Assembly (NCBI GenBank): GCA_018821985.1
Contig: JAHJKP010000039.1
Span: 109,376 to 173,375, forward strand
Source: Pseudomonadota bacterium
GTDB lineage: Bacteria; Desulfobacterota; Desulfobulbia; Desulfobulbales; Desulfocapsaceae
DNA: 64,000 nucleotides
Direction: 5' to 3'
Shown here piece after piece: positions 26,221 through 33,629 of this stretch. A program made the translations under genes and the position numbers. The notes below the pieces were generated by a model. That model was not told where the DNA came from, made no database searches, and worked only from the letters and a program-made list of their open reading frames with translations. The first letter of the stretch is position 1. Every line of letters begins with the position of its first letter.

Positions 26221-26327
26221 AAGCTGTTGTAAATAAATAACTACAACATGGTAATATCGCAAACCGCACAAGAGATTGTAACGAAATAGTTCAAGATGTA
26301 ATGGTTATTTCGTAACGGTCCCTAAAG
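26221..26327. repeat. GTAACGAAAT intergenic repeat, copy 1 (arnB-arnC gap)
   Basis: Core inverted repeat GTAACGAAAT (26278-26287) / ATTTCGTAAC (26307-26316) with a 19-nt spacer, followed by GGTCCCTAAA. To the left lies a second small hairpin, GTTGTA/TACAAC (26226-26245). The copy at 43801-43909 has the same layout. The element sits directly upstream of arnC and could affect the transcript between arnB and arnC. Confidence 0.75.
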
Positions 26328-26341
26328 GGCAGGACACTATT

Positions 26342-27313
26342 GTGAAAGAAAATCCGCAGATATCTATTGTTATCCCTGTTTACAATGAAGAAGCATGCCT
26401 GGGTGAATTAATCAGTCGCACTCTCAGCAGTTGCCGCAAGATGGCCCGCTCATTTGAGATTATCCTCATTGATGACGGTTCGAAAGATCAATCGGCGGCG
26501 ATAATCCGTAAGGCCGCCGCCGACAATGCAGGTGAGATTGTAGGGGTCCTGCTCAATCGTAATTATGGTCAGCATAACGCGATCATGGCCGGATTCTCCT
26601 ATGTCCGTGGGCAGTGGATCGTCACCCTGGACGCTGATCTGCAGAATCCACCTGAGGAGATCCCCCGCCTGGTCACTATTGCCATGGATTATGATGTAGT
26701 GGGAACGATCCGGGCCAGACGGAACGACTCATTCTTTCGGAAAACTTCATCGGCAATCATCAACCGGGCTGTACAGAAGGCAACCGGGGTCATGATGCAC
26801 GATTATGGCTGCATGCTCAGGGTCTACAAAAGACATATCGTTGAAGCCATGCTCATGTGCAACGAACGCTCCACCTTTATTCCGGTGCTGGCCAACAGTT
26901 TTGCCAGGACAACCACTGAGGTTGAGGTGGAACATGCCGCTCGAACCATGGGTGAATCAAAATATAGCCTGGGAAAATTGATTTCCCTGATGTTTGATCT
27001 GGTTACAACCATGACCACCTATCCTTTACGCCTGCTCTCCATTATTGGAGGGATCATTTCCGCCACGGGCTTTGGTTTCGGAATATTAATCCTGATTCTT
27101 CGACTCATCTACGGTGTTGAATGGGCAGTCGGTGGTGTTTTCACCCTTTTTGCGCTGGTTTATTTTTTTATTGGCGCCCAGTTTATCGCCATGGGACTGC
27201 TTGGAGAATACATTGGCCGCATTTACCATGATGTAAGGGCTCGCCCCAGATATTTTGTTCAGGAAGTGACAGGACGAAAGATGGTTGAACAAAAGTCCGT
27301 TACATCCGAGTAA
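26342..27313 (+). CDS. arnC: Undecaprenyl-phosphate 4-deoxy-4-formamido-L-arabinose transferase ArnC
   Basis: 323 residues, GTG start. A GT2-family catalytic domain has [40 protein letters not shown], the nucleotide/metal-binding [13 protein letters not shown], the QRRW-like segment [12 protein letters not shown], and two C-terminal membrane helices (~235-310). It transfers L-Ara4-formyl-N from UDP to undecaprenyl phosphate. The gap to arnB (258 bp) contains an intergenic repeat rather than a gene. Confidence 0.95.
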   Translation: MKENPQISIVIPVYNEEACLGELISRTLSSCRKMARSFEIILIDDGSKDQSAAIIRKAAADNAGEIVGVLLNRNYGQHNAIMAGFSYVRGQWIVTLDADLQNPPEEIPRLVTIAMDYDVVGTIRARRNDSFFRKTSSAIINRAVQKATGVMMHDYGCMLRVYKRHIVEAMLMCNERSTFIPVLANSFARTTTEVEVEHAARTMGESKYSLGKLISLMFDLVTTMTTYPLRLLSIIGGIISATGFGFGILILILRLIYGVEWAVGGVFTLFALVYFFIGAQFIAMGLLGEYIGRIYHDVRARPRYFVQEVTGRKMVEQKSVTSE

Positions 27314-27423
27314 CCTGAATTGCTGATTTTATATTACCTAAATCCTCTAATCGTTCGAACAGTGAGGACGTCAAGACAGGTAGTATTCTCTTTTTAATTT
27401 AAAATTCTTCTACTGGAACAAAC

Positions 27424-29436
27424 ATGAAAGCTATTGTCCTTGCCTATCATACAATTGGTTGTATCGGAATCGAAAAACTCCTAGAATCCGGTTTCAAGAT
27501 AGCCGCAATCTTTACCCATGCGGATGACCCTGATGAGAATGTCTGGTTTCGCTCGGTTGCAGAGCTTGCCGCCAAACATGATATCCCTGTCTATGCCCCG
27601 GGAAATATTAATCATCCGCTGTGGATTGAAAAGATCAAGGCCATGCAAGCTGATGTCCTCTTCTCCTTTTACTATCGCCATCTGGTAGGGGAAGAGATCC
27701 TGAATATTCCCGCTGCCGGCTGTCTGAATCTGCATGGTTCACTGCTCCCCCGCTACCGGGGACGATGTCCGGTAAACTGGGCACTTGTGAATGGAGAGAA
27801 GGAAACGGGAGTAAGCCTGCATTATATGACTCCCCGCCCGGACGACGGAGATATTGTCGGCCAAGTCAAGGTTGACATTGATTCCCAGGACACAGCCCTT
27901 TCACTCCACACAAAAATGGCCGCAGCAAGCGCCGCCCTTCTTGATGAAATGCTTCCCAAAGTGGCAGAGGGCAAAGCACCAAGAATCGCCCAAGATAAAA
28001 CCCTGGCCTCTTATTATGGTGGGAGGAAGCCGGATGATGGCGAGATTGACTGGAACAAAAGTGCAGACCAGGTCCGAAACCTTGTCCGGGCAGTCACCAA
28101 GCCCTACCCCGGGGCATTCAGTTTTCTCGGAAATCGCAAGGTGCTCTTCTGGCAGGTCGAAACTCTGGCAGATAATAAGGGAGCAACAGCAGGTACCGTC
28201 ATCTCGGAAAATCCTTTTATCATCAGTTGCGGTCAGGGGGCCATTGAGGTCAAGACCGGACAAACCGAAAATGGCCTCTTTCTCAGCGCCAGCCGTTTAG
28301 TTGCCGAGCTCGCGCTGGTGCAGAGAATGCATTTTGGGCCGGATGTGAAAAAGACCATCGCCCAGCGACGCAAGAAAGCAGTCCTTATCCTGGGGGCAGA
28401 TGGCTTTATCGGCAGCCACTTATCCGAGCATCTTCTGGACTCAGGGCGCTATGAAGTACATGGCATGGATCTTGGTTCCCGCTATATCAAACATCTTGGA
28501 GACCATCCGGACTTTCATTTCGCGGAAGGCGATATCTCCATCCAGCGCGAATGGATTGAATATCATGTCCGGCGCTGCGATATCATCCTGCCTCTCGTCG
28601 CCATTGCCACTCCCGCTGAATATACCCGCAACCCCTTAGGCGTCTTTGAGCTTGATTTTGAAGAGAATCTCCGGGTTGTTCGCTATTGTGCCAAGTATGG
28701 AAAACGGATTCTCTTTCCTTCCACCTCCGAAGTCTATGGCATGTGCCAGGACAAGAACTTTGATGAGGACAGCTCACAACTGGTTCTTGGCCCCATCCAT
28801 AAACAACGATGGATCTACTCCTGCTCCAAACAGATGCTCGATCGGGTGATCTGGGCCTATGGCGCCACCAGGGGGCTGCAATTCACCCTGTTTCGTCCCT
28901 TCAACTGGGTGGGATCTCGCCTCGACAGCCTGGCATCCGCCCGTATCGGATCGTCAAGGGCTATTACCCAGTTAATTCTTAATCTTGCGGAAGGTACGCC
29001 CATTCAACTGGTTGATGGGGGATACCAAAAACGTTGTTTTACCGACGTGAAGGATGGCATTGACTGTCTGTTCCGAATCATTGAAAATAAAGATAATGTC
29101 TGTGATTCCAACATATTCAACATTGGCAATCCCTACAATGAAGCATCTATTCGAGAACTGGCGGAAATCCTGGTTGCCAAATTTCAGCAGCATCCCCTTG
29201 CTCGAAAATTTCCGCCTTTTGCAGGAATGAGGGATGTAGAGAGTCGTGCCTTCTATGGGAAGGGATATGAAGACGTAAGTTTCAGAAAACCGAGTATTCA
29301 AAAAGCAGAAAAATTTCTGGGATGGAAACCGACAGTTCCCCTGGAACAGTCCGTAGAAGAGACCCTGGACTTTTTCCTGAAGCAGGCAGTAGAAACCGGG
29401 GAATTTGAGATCCATCACCAAGACGATTTTCGTTAA
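27424..29436 (+). CDS. arnA: Bifunctional UDP-glucuronate decarboxylase / UDP-L-Ara4N formyltransferase ArnA
   Basis: 670 residues with both ArnA domains. The N-terminal formyltransferase (1-~305) carries the catalytic triad at the same numbers as E. coli: N102 and H104 in [16 protein letters not shown], and D140 in [10 protein letters not shown]. The C-terminal SDR (~318-660) has the NAD loop [18 protein letters not shown], catalytic Ser-Glu in FPSTSEVYG, and Tyr/Lys in [10 protein letters not shown]. It first decarboxylates UDP-GlcA to the 4-keto pentose and later formylates UDP-L-Ara4N. A strong terminator follows 100 bases downstream. No ugd gene for UDP-GlcA is in the window. Confidence 0.97.
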   Translation: MKAIVLAYHTIGCIGIEKLLESGFKIAAIFTHADDPDENVWFRSVAELAAKHDIPVYAPGNINHPLWIEKIKAMQADVLFSFYYRHLVGEEILNIPAAGCLNLHGSLLPRYRGRCPVNWALVNGEKETGVSLHYMTPRPDDGDIVGQVKVDIDSQDTALSLHTKMAAASAALLDEMLPKVAEGKAPRIAQDKTLASYYGGRKPDDGEIDWNKSADQVRNLVRAVTKPYPGAFSFLGNRKVLFWQVETLADNKGATAGTVISENPFIISCGQGAIEVKTGQTENGLFLSASRLVAELALVQRMHFGPDVKKTIAQRRKKAVLILGADGFIGSHLSEHLLDSGRYEVHGMDLGSRYIKHLGDHPDFHFAEGDISIQREWIEYHVRRCDIILPLVAIATPAEYTRNPLGVFELDFEENLRVVRYCAKYGKRILFPSTSEVYGMCQDKNFDEDSSQLVLGPIHKQRWIYSCSKQMLDRVIWAYGATRGLQFTLFRPFNWVGSRLDSLASARIGSSRAITQLILNLAEGTPIQLVDGGYQKRCFTDVKDGIDCLFRIIENKDNVCDSNIFNIGNPYNEASIRELAEILVAKFQQHPLARKFPPFAGMRDVESRAFYGKGYEDVSFRKPSIQKAEKFLGWKPTVPLEQSVEETLDFFLKQAVETGEFEIHHQDDFR

Positions 29437-29535
29437 AAAAATCATTTATTAAACAGGCTCATTTATTGCCTATTTGCTGTGACCATAGGCTTTTTCTGCA
29501 AAAATTTGGATCATGATGCCCAGGTTTTGATCATG

Positions 29536-29576
29536 AACAATGTATCAAGTCAGATTAACTTGATACATTGTTTTTT
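29536..29576 (+). terminator. Rho-independent terminator after arnA
   Basis: A perfect 15-bp stem AACAATGTATCAAGT/ACTTGATACATTGTT with a 7-nt loop followed by a T-run (29571-29576). It separates arnA from the small membrane protein gene and arnD, which are thus either read through or separately transcribed. Confidence 0.9.
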
Positions 29577-29599
29577 AGCATTATATGAGGGAGGCACCA

Positions 29600-29803
29600 T
29601 TGAACACATCTTTGCTTCTTTGGGGAGTGTTATTCAGTTCAGTCGGATTCGGTTTCTTCATATATGGCAAAAAGCAGAAAGTGGTTGTACCCCTCATCTG
29701 TGGGCTGACACTCATGATTTATCCCTATTTTATTTCTAACAGTACCCTTCTGGTCACAATCGGAATCATACTCATGGCTATTCCGTACTTCGTCAGAATC
29801 TGA
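29600..29803 (+). CDS. Small membrane protein (67 aa) between arnA and arnD
   Basis: TTG start at 29600 with GGGAGG 6 bases upstream, so the ATG at 29585 is the ribosome site region rather than the start. 67 residues with two or three hydrophobic helices and a YGKKQKVVVPLICGLTLMIY turn, ending FVRI. It resembles small conserved proteobacterial inner-membrane proteins of unknown role. Its position is where an ArnE/ArnF flippase might be expected. It is shorter than the ~110-residue EmrE-like subunits and no family match can be claimed. Confidence 0.75.
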   Translation: MNTSLLLWGVLFSSVGFGFFIYGKKQKVVVPLICGLTLMIYPYFISNSTLLVTIGIILMAIPYFVRI

Positions 29804-29968
29804 GTCATGCAAAGCGCGAAACCTTGGTCTTCATATCATTTTCCCGAAAGCAAGCACACCAGTGCCATCAAAGGTGTCACCCCCTTAGCTTGATCGGTAT
29901 CTGGGTTCCAGGCTGTACATGAAACTCATATACTTTTGCTAACTTCTTATTTTTCTGATTATGAAAAC

Positions 29969-30856
29969 ATGCAGATAGGATTACGCATTGATGTAGACAC
30001 CCTACGCGGAACCCGTATTGGTGTCCCGGAGCTCTGCCGTATCTTGAAGGAAAATGAGATCAAGGCCTCATTTTTTTTCTCTGTCGGGCCAGATAACATG
30101 GGACGGCATTTATGGCGGCTCCTGCGTCCATCTTTTTTCCTGAAGATGATGCGCACAAAAGCTGCCAGTCTCTATGGCTGGGATATTTTGCTGAAAGGAA
30201 CATTCTGGCCCGGGCCGTCCATTGCCGGAAATGCAGGACAGGCCATTCAGCACGCGGCCACAGAGGGACATGAAATCGGATTACATGCCTGGGATCATCA
30301 TGGCTGGCAGTCAGGAATAAAAAACATGCCCGCAGCCCAGGTGCAGTCACTGCTGAACAGGGGATGCGACATTCTCATGTCTTTAACCGGCAAAAAACCA
30401 ACCTGTTCCGCAGCCCCGGCTTGGCGCAGCACTGATACTGCCCTGCTGGCAAAAGATAATTTCGCTTTCCTCTATAATTCTGACTGCCGTGGAGATTGCA
30501 TATTTTATCCGCAAGTTGCAGGAAAAACCTTGCAGACCCCTCAGGTCCCAACGACCCTGCCAACATTTGACGAATTGATAGGGCAAGCAGGGGTCACAGA
30601 AAAAAATTACAATGAGCAGCTTTTCTCTCATCTACGATCTGACCGGCTCAATATTCTTACCATTCACGCGGAAGTGGAAGGCATTGTCCACAAAGCCATG
30701 TTTGCAGATTTTATCAGACTGGTACAAGAAAAAGGTTATTCCTTTGTCCCCCTTGGCAAGATCATCAAAGAAGCCAAAAAAGAAGATATTGTCGTCGCCT
30801 CCATTCAAGAGCAGATAATACCTGGAAGAGAGGGATGGATCTCAATTCAGCATTGA
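29969..30856 (+). CDS. arnD: 4-deoxy-4-formamido-L-arabinose-phosphoundecaprenol deformylase ArnD
   Basis: 295 residues from ATG 29969 (MQIGLRIDVDTLRGTRIGVP), which coincides with the ArnD N-terminus; an in-frame TTG at 29936 adds a non-conserved leader. A NodB-like polysaccharide deacetylase fold is indicated by the metal-binding RIDVDT, SFFFSVGPDNMGRHLWRLL, SLYGWDILLKGT, GLHAWDHHGWQ, NSDCRGD, TIHAEVEG and a GREGW tail, matching E. coli ArnD along its length. It removes the formyl group from undecaprenyl-P-L-Ara4FN before flipping and transfer by ArnT. Confidence 0.96.
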   Translation: MQIGLRIDVDTLRGTRIGVPELCRILKENEIKASFFFSVGPDNMGRHLWRLLRPSFFLKMMRTKAASLYGWDILLKGTFWPGPSIAGNAGQAIQHAATEGHEIGLHAWDHHGWQSGIKNMPAAQVQSLLNRGCDILMSLTGKKPTCSAAPAWRSTDTALLAKDNFAFLYNSDCRGDCIFYPQVAGKTLQTPQVPTTLPTFDELIGQAGVTEKNYNEQLFSHLRSDRLNILTIHAEVEGIVHKAMFADFIRLVQEKGYSFVPLGKIIKEAKKEDIVVASIQEQIIPGREGWISIQH

Positions 30857-30992
30857 TCAAGCAATTGCACAGAAGGCGAGTTGCCCCTCATCTTGACAGC
30901 TCTTTCCATTTTTTCTGTAACCAGTTTATGACTGGACTCACATCAACCAAGAAACCGGGACCTTTTCAACCTTAGCTTCTTAACAAAACTCC

Positions 30993-31889
30993 ATGGAAAA
31001 TTTCATTCTCACCATTGCCTTTCTTCTCATCGGCATGGGACTGCGCCGCCTGCCCCAGTTTCCCAAGGAAACCGCTCAGGTGCTCAACCTCTTTGTTATT
31101 TATGTCTCCCTGCCCGCCCTGATCCTGCTCAAGGTGCCACAGCTGACTTTTTCCAGGGATATTCTGAGCCCGGTCGTGATGCCTTGGGTAATGCTTGTGG
31201 TCTCCGCCGGGATCATCCTTCTTGCGGCAAAACTCTACCACTGGCCTCAAGATATGACAGGCGCCCTCTTGCTCCTGGTCCCCCTCGGCAACACATCCTT
31301 TCTCGGTATCCCCATGGTGCGAGCCTTCTTTGATGAAGCTGGCATCCCTTACGCCGTATTGTATGATCAGCTCGGCTCATTTCTGGCTTTAGCCACTTAC
31401 GGCACGGTTGTTCTCGCCCTTTATGGAAGTGGAGCACGGCCACAACTTGCCCTGATTGTGAAAAAGGTTATCACCTTTCCTCCCTTCCTGGCTCTAGTCC
31501 TGGCCCTGGTCTGTCGAGATGTCCGATTGCCGGCACCAGCGCTTTCCCTGCTGGACAGTCTGGCCGTAACCTTGGTACCAGTAGTCATGATCGCAGTCGG
31601 CTACCAACTCACCCCGCGACTCCGTCCTGAAATGATGTCGCCCCTGCTCATCGGTCTCTCAGTCAAACTTATCGTGGCCCCCCTCCTGGCCTTAGCCATC
31701 TGCCGATTTCTGGGAATCAACACCCTGGCCGTCCGGGTCGCCATCTTTGAGGCGGGCATGCCTCCCATGGTCTCTGCCGGAGCCCTGGCGATCATGGCAG
31801 GACTTGCCCCGGAGCTCACCGCCGCCATGGTTGGAGTTGGCATTCTTCTCTCTTTTCTCACCCTGCCCCTGCTCTTCCAACTATTTTGA
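30993..31889 (+). CDS. AEC-family (auxin efflux carrier type) transporter
   Basis: 298 residues, about ten hydrophobic helices in two five-helix halves typical of AEC/MleP permeases. Recognisable stretches are the N-terminal LIGMGLRRLPQFPKETAQVL, LGNTSFLGIPMVRAFF (crossover region of half one) and AIFEAGMPPMVSAGALA (equivalent in half two). These carriers export or import carboxylates or auxin-like acids; the substrate is unknown. It is transcribed away from arnD after a 136-bp gap and ends at a strong hairpin. Confidence 0.87.
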   Translation: MENFILTIAFLLIGMGLRRLPQFPKETAQVLNLFVIYVSLPALILLKVPQLTFSRDILSPVVMPWVMLVVSAGIILLAAKLYHWPQDMTGALLLLVPLGNTSFLGIPMVRAFFDEAGIPYAVLYDQLGSFLALATYGTVVLALYGSGARPQLALIVKKVITFPPFLALVLALVCRDVRLPAPALSLLDSLAVTLVPVVMIAVGYQLTPRLRPEMMSPLLIGLSVKLIVAPLLALAICRFLGINTLAVRVAIFEAGMPPMVSAGALAIMAGLAPELTAAMVGVGILLSFLTLPLLFQLF

Positions 31890-31904
31890 GTCTCCACAAA
31901 ACAA

Positions 31905-31936
31905 AACGGTTCAGAAGGTTTTCCTTCTGAACCGTT
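31905..31936. terminator. Hairpin terminator between convergent genes
   Basis: A perfect 14-bp stem AACGGTTCAGAAGG/CCTTCTGAACCGTT with loop TTTT. On the minus strand it is followed by TTTTGTTTT, which suits termination of the 53-aa gene/FKBP transcript. The plus side has no T-run, so it is mainly a 3' barrier for the AEC gene. Confidence 0.75.
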
Positions 31937-32004
31937 GGTACAACCTGAAACTATCCGGGAGAGACTCAACCTGCGGTTGAATATATTCTTTTCCCTGTCC
32001 CGCT

Positions 32005-32166
32005 CTACTTCTTCTCTTTCTTCTGACTCTTTTTCTTTTTACCCTGCTTTTCCTTCTTTGTTTTTTTCCCGTCATCCTGAGCGGTCAACGGACAGCTGGA
32101 ACAATGGTTACCTTTTTTTACAAATTTCTGACAACATTTTGCCTTAACCTTCTTGGTGTCACCCAT
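32005..32166 (-). CDS. Small Cys/Lys-rich protein (53 aa)
   Basis: MGDTKKVKAKCCQKFVKKGN continues with HCSSCPLT, and the second half is a lysine-rich tail ending KKKKSQKKEKK before TAG. GAGAGG lies 7-8 bases before the ATG. The CC...HCSSCP set looks like a small zinc or Fe-S knuckle of a type recurring in tiny proteobacterial hypotheticals; the basic tail may bind nucleic acid. It is 18 bases downstream of the FKBP gene and likely in its transcript. It is easily missed because of its length. Confidence 0.72.
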   Translation of the reverse strand: MGDTKKVKAKCCQKFVKKGNHCSSCPLTAQDDGKKTKKEKQGKKKKSQKKEKK

Positions 32167-32184
32167 TGTCAGACCTCTCAATAA

Positions 32185-32940
32185 TTATTTCTTTTCCGGC
32201 GCCGGTGCGGCTGCAGGGGCAGGAGCGGCATCTTTCTTTTCAATGGCAATAAGCTCAACATCGAATAGCAAAACAGAATTCGGTTCAATCACTGGTGGCG
32301 CTCCCTGCTCACCATATGCCAGGGTAGAGGGAATGGCCAATTTATATCGGGAACCGACATCCATCAGCTTCAAAGCCTCACTCCAGCCAGGAATCACCTG
32401 ATCAACGCCAAAAACAGCAGGCTCACCCCGTTTACGGGAATCGTCGAAAGTCTTGCCATCAACAAAGGTTCCGGTGTAATGCACCTTCACCTGATCTCCC
32501 TCTTTGACCTTCTCGCCGTTCCCTTTTTTCACCACTTCATACTGCAGACCGCTCTTGGTGACAACTACCCCTTTTACCTCTTTATTTTTGGCCAGATATG
32601 CATCACCAGCCTTCTTGTTCTTTTCCTGCAATTCTTTCACTTGAGCAGCCTGTTTTGCCTGCATCTTGGTTGCAAATTCTTTTTGCACCTGGGCCACTTC
32701 TTCTGCGCTTAACAACTGTTTATTCCCTTTAAAGGCATCGGTAATTCCCAGAAGTAACCGATCATAATCAATATCTTCTTTCATCCCCTTAAAATAGGTC
32801 CCCACATCAAGCCCCATACTATAACTGAGCTTATCCTGAAAGGTCTTCAGTTCAGCCGCAGGCTTATCCTTATCAGCTGAAAATCCGAGGGCCGGAAATA
32901 TCAGCAGGGCCATCAAAGCAAATACCATCAATCTGTTCAT
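32185..32940 (-). CDS. FKBP-type peptidyl-prolyl isomerase, secreted (FkpA/Mip-like)
   Basis: 251 residues from ATG 32940, with AGGAG upstream; an in-frame upstream start adds residues before the signal peptide. A signal sequence (MNRLMVFALMALLIFPALGFS) is followed by a helical dimerisation domain typical of FkpA/Mip (YSMGLDVGTYFKGM, then long Lys/Gln/Ala helices). The FKBP domain has VKVHYTGTFVDGKTFDDS, the GEPAVFGVDQVIPGWSEAL core and AYGEQGAPPVIEPNSVL. The tail is Ala/Pro-rich. It should act as a periplasmic or surface folding catalyst. Confidence 0.92.
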   Translation of the reverse strand: MNRLMVFALMALLIFPALGFSADKDKPAAELKTFQDKLSYSMGLDVGTYFKGMKEDIDYDRLLLGITDAFKGNKQLLSAEEVAQVQKEFATKMQAKQAAQVKELQEKNKKAGDAYLAKNKEVKGVVVTKSGLQYEVVKKGNGEKVKEGDQVKVHYTGTFVDGKTFDDSRKRGEPAVFGVDQVIPGWSEALKLMDVGSRYKLAIPSTLAYGEQGAPPVIEPNSVLLFDVELIAIEKKDAAPAPAAAPAPEKK

Positions 32941-33164
32941 CACTATCATCTCCTTTGATAAATTTTTTCTCAACAACGCAAGATTCCTACGACCTGACCA
33001 CCTGATTGAAGACTATTAAAAATTCTTTATGGCTCGACAAGCGCTTTCATTCGAAGGGAATCTGACAATGTAAGAACAGCAGATCCCATAAATCGTTCTA
33101 ACAAAAGGACCATACCTTTTCAATAACAAAGACATAAATGGTATAAAAGCAGGGAATATTTCAA

Positions 33165-33629
33165 CTACAAAACAATGAGAGTAATCCCTCTATTTCCTTT
33201 ATTAAGATTAACATTGTTTGCAAGTTGAGGAAACCGGCGCAACAGATCTCGTGTCAGTCCTGATTTCATCCTGAACTCCTCCCCAGGAATAAAGGTACCA
33301 ATCTCACCCTTCCCTTTCAGATATTCCAGCACCTTCCGGCACTCAACACCAATAGCACCGCCCTTACCTGTGGAACCGTATCCATGAATCACTGTCAGGA
33401 CGCGCAGGTTCTGCCGGCGCCCACTCTCCAATTCCATCTGCAGTTTTCTCAATGCACTCTCAACAAGAGGTTTACCCATCTCAAGATTGACCACCTTATG
33501 AAAAGCCACACCAACTGAGATTGCTTCTGGCTGTTCTTTCTCCTGTTTCCCGCCACAAAACGGACAGATATACACATCATGACCGATATCATTGCCGCAG
33601 ACCTGACACAAGACCATATCCAAAGCCAC
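33165..33629 (-). CDS. Zinc-ribbon Smr-domain protein
   Basis: 154 residues. The N-terminus has paired cysteines (CQVCGNDIG and ICPFCGG), a zinc ribbon. The rest is an Smr (MutS2 C-terminal) domain with LEMGKPLVESALRKLQ and the catalytic-type motif VIHGYGSTGKGGAIG. Smr domains act as nicking endonucleases or in ribosome rescue; the zinc ribbon suggests nucleic-acid binding. The GTG start directly follows the relA/spoT stop with no spacer and AGAAGG 6 bases before it, so the two are translationally coupled. Confidence 0.85.
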   Translation of the reverse strand: MALDMVLCQVCGNDIGHDVYICPFCGGKQEKEQPEAISVGVAFHKVVNLEMGKPLVESALRKLQMELESGRRQNLRVLTVIHGYGSTGKGGAIGVECRKVLEYLKGKGEIGTFIPGEEFRMKSGLTRDLLRRFPQLANNVNLNKGNRGITLIVL

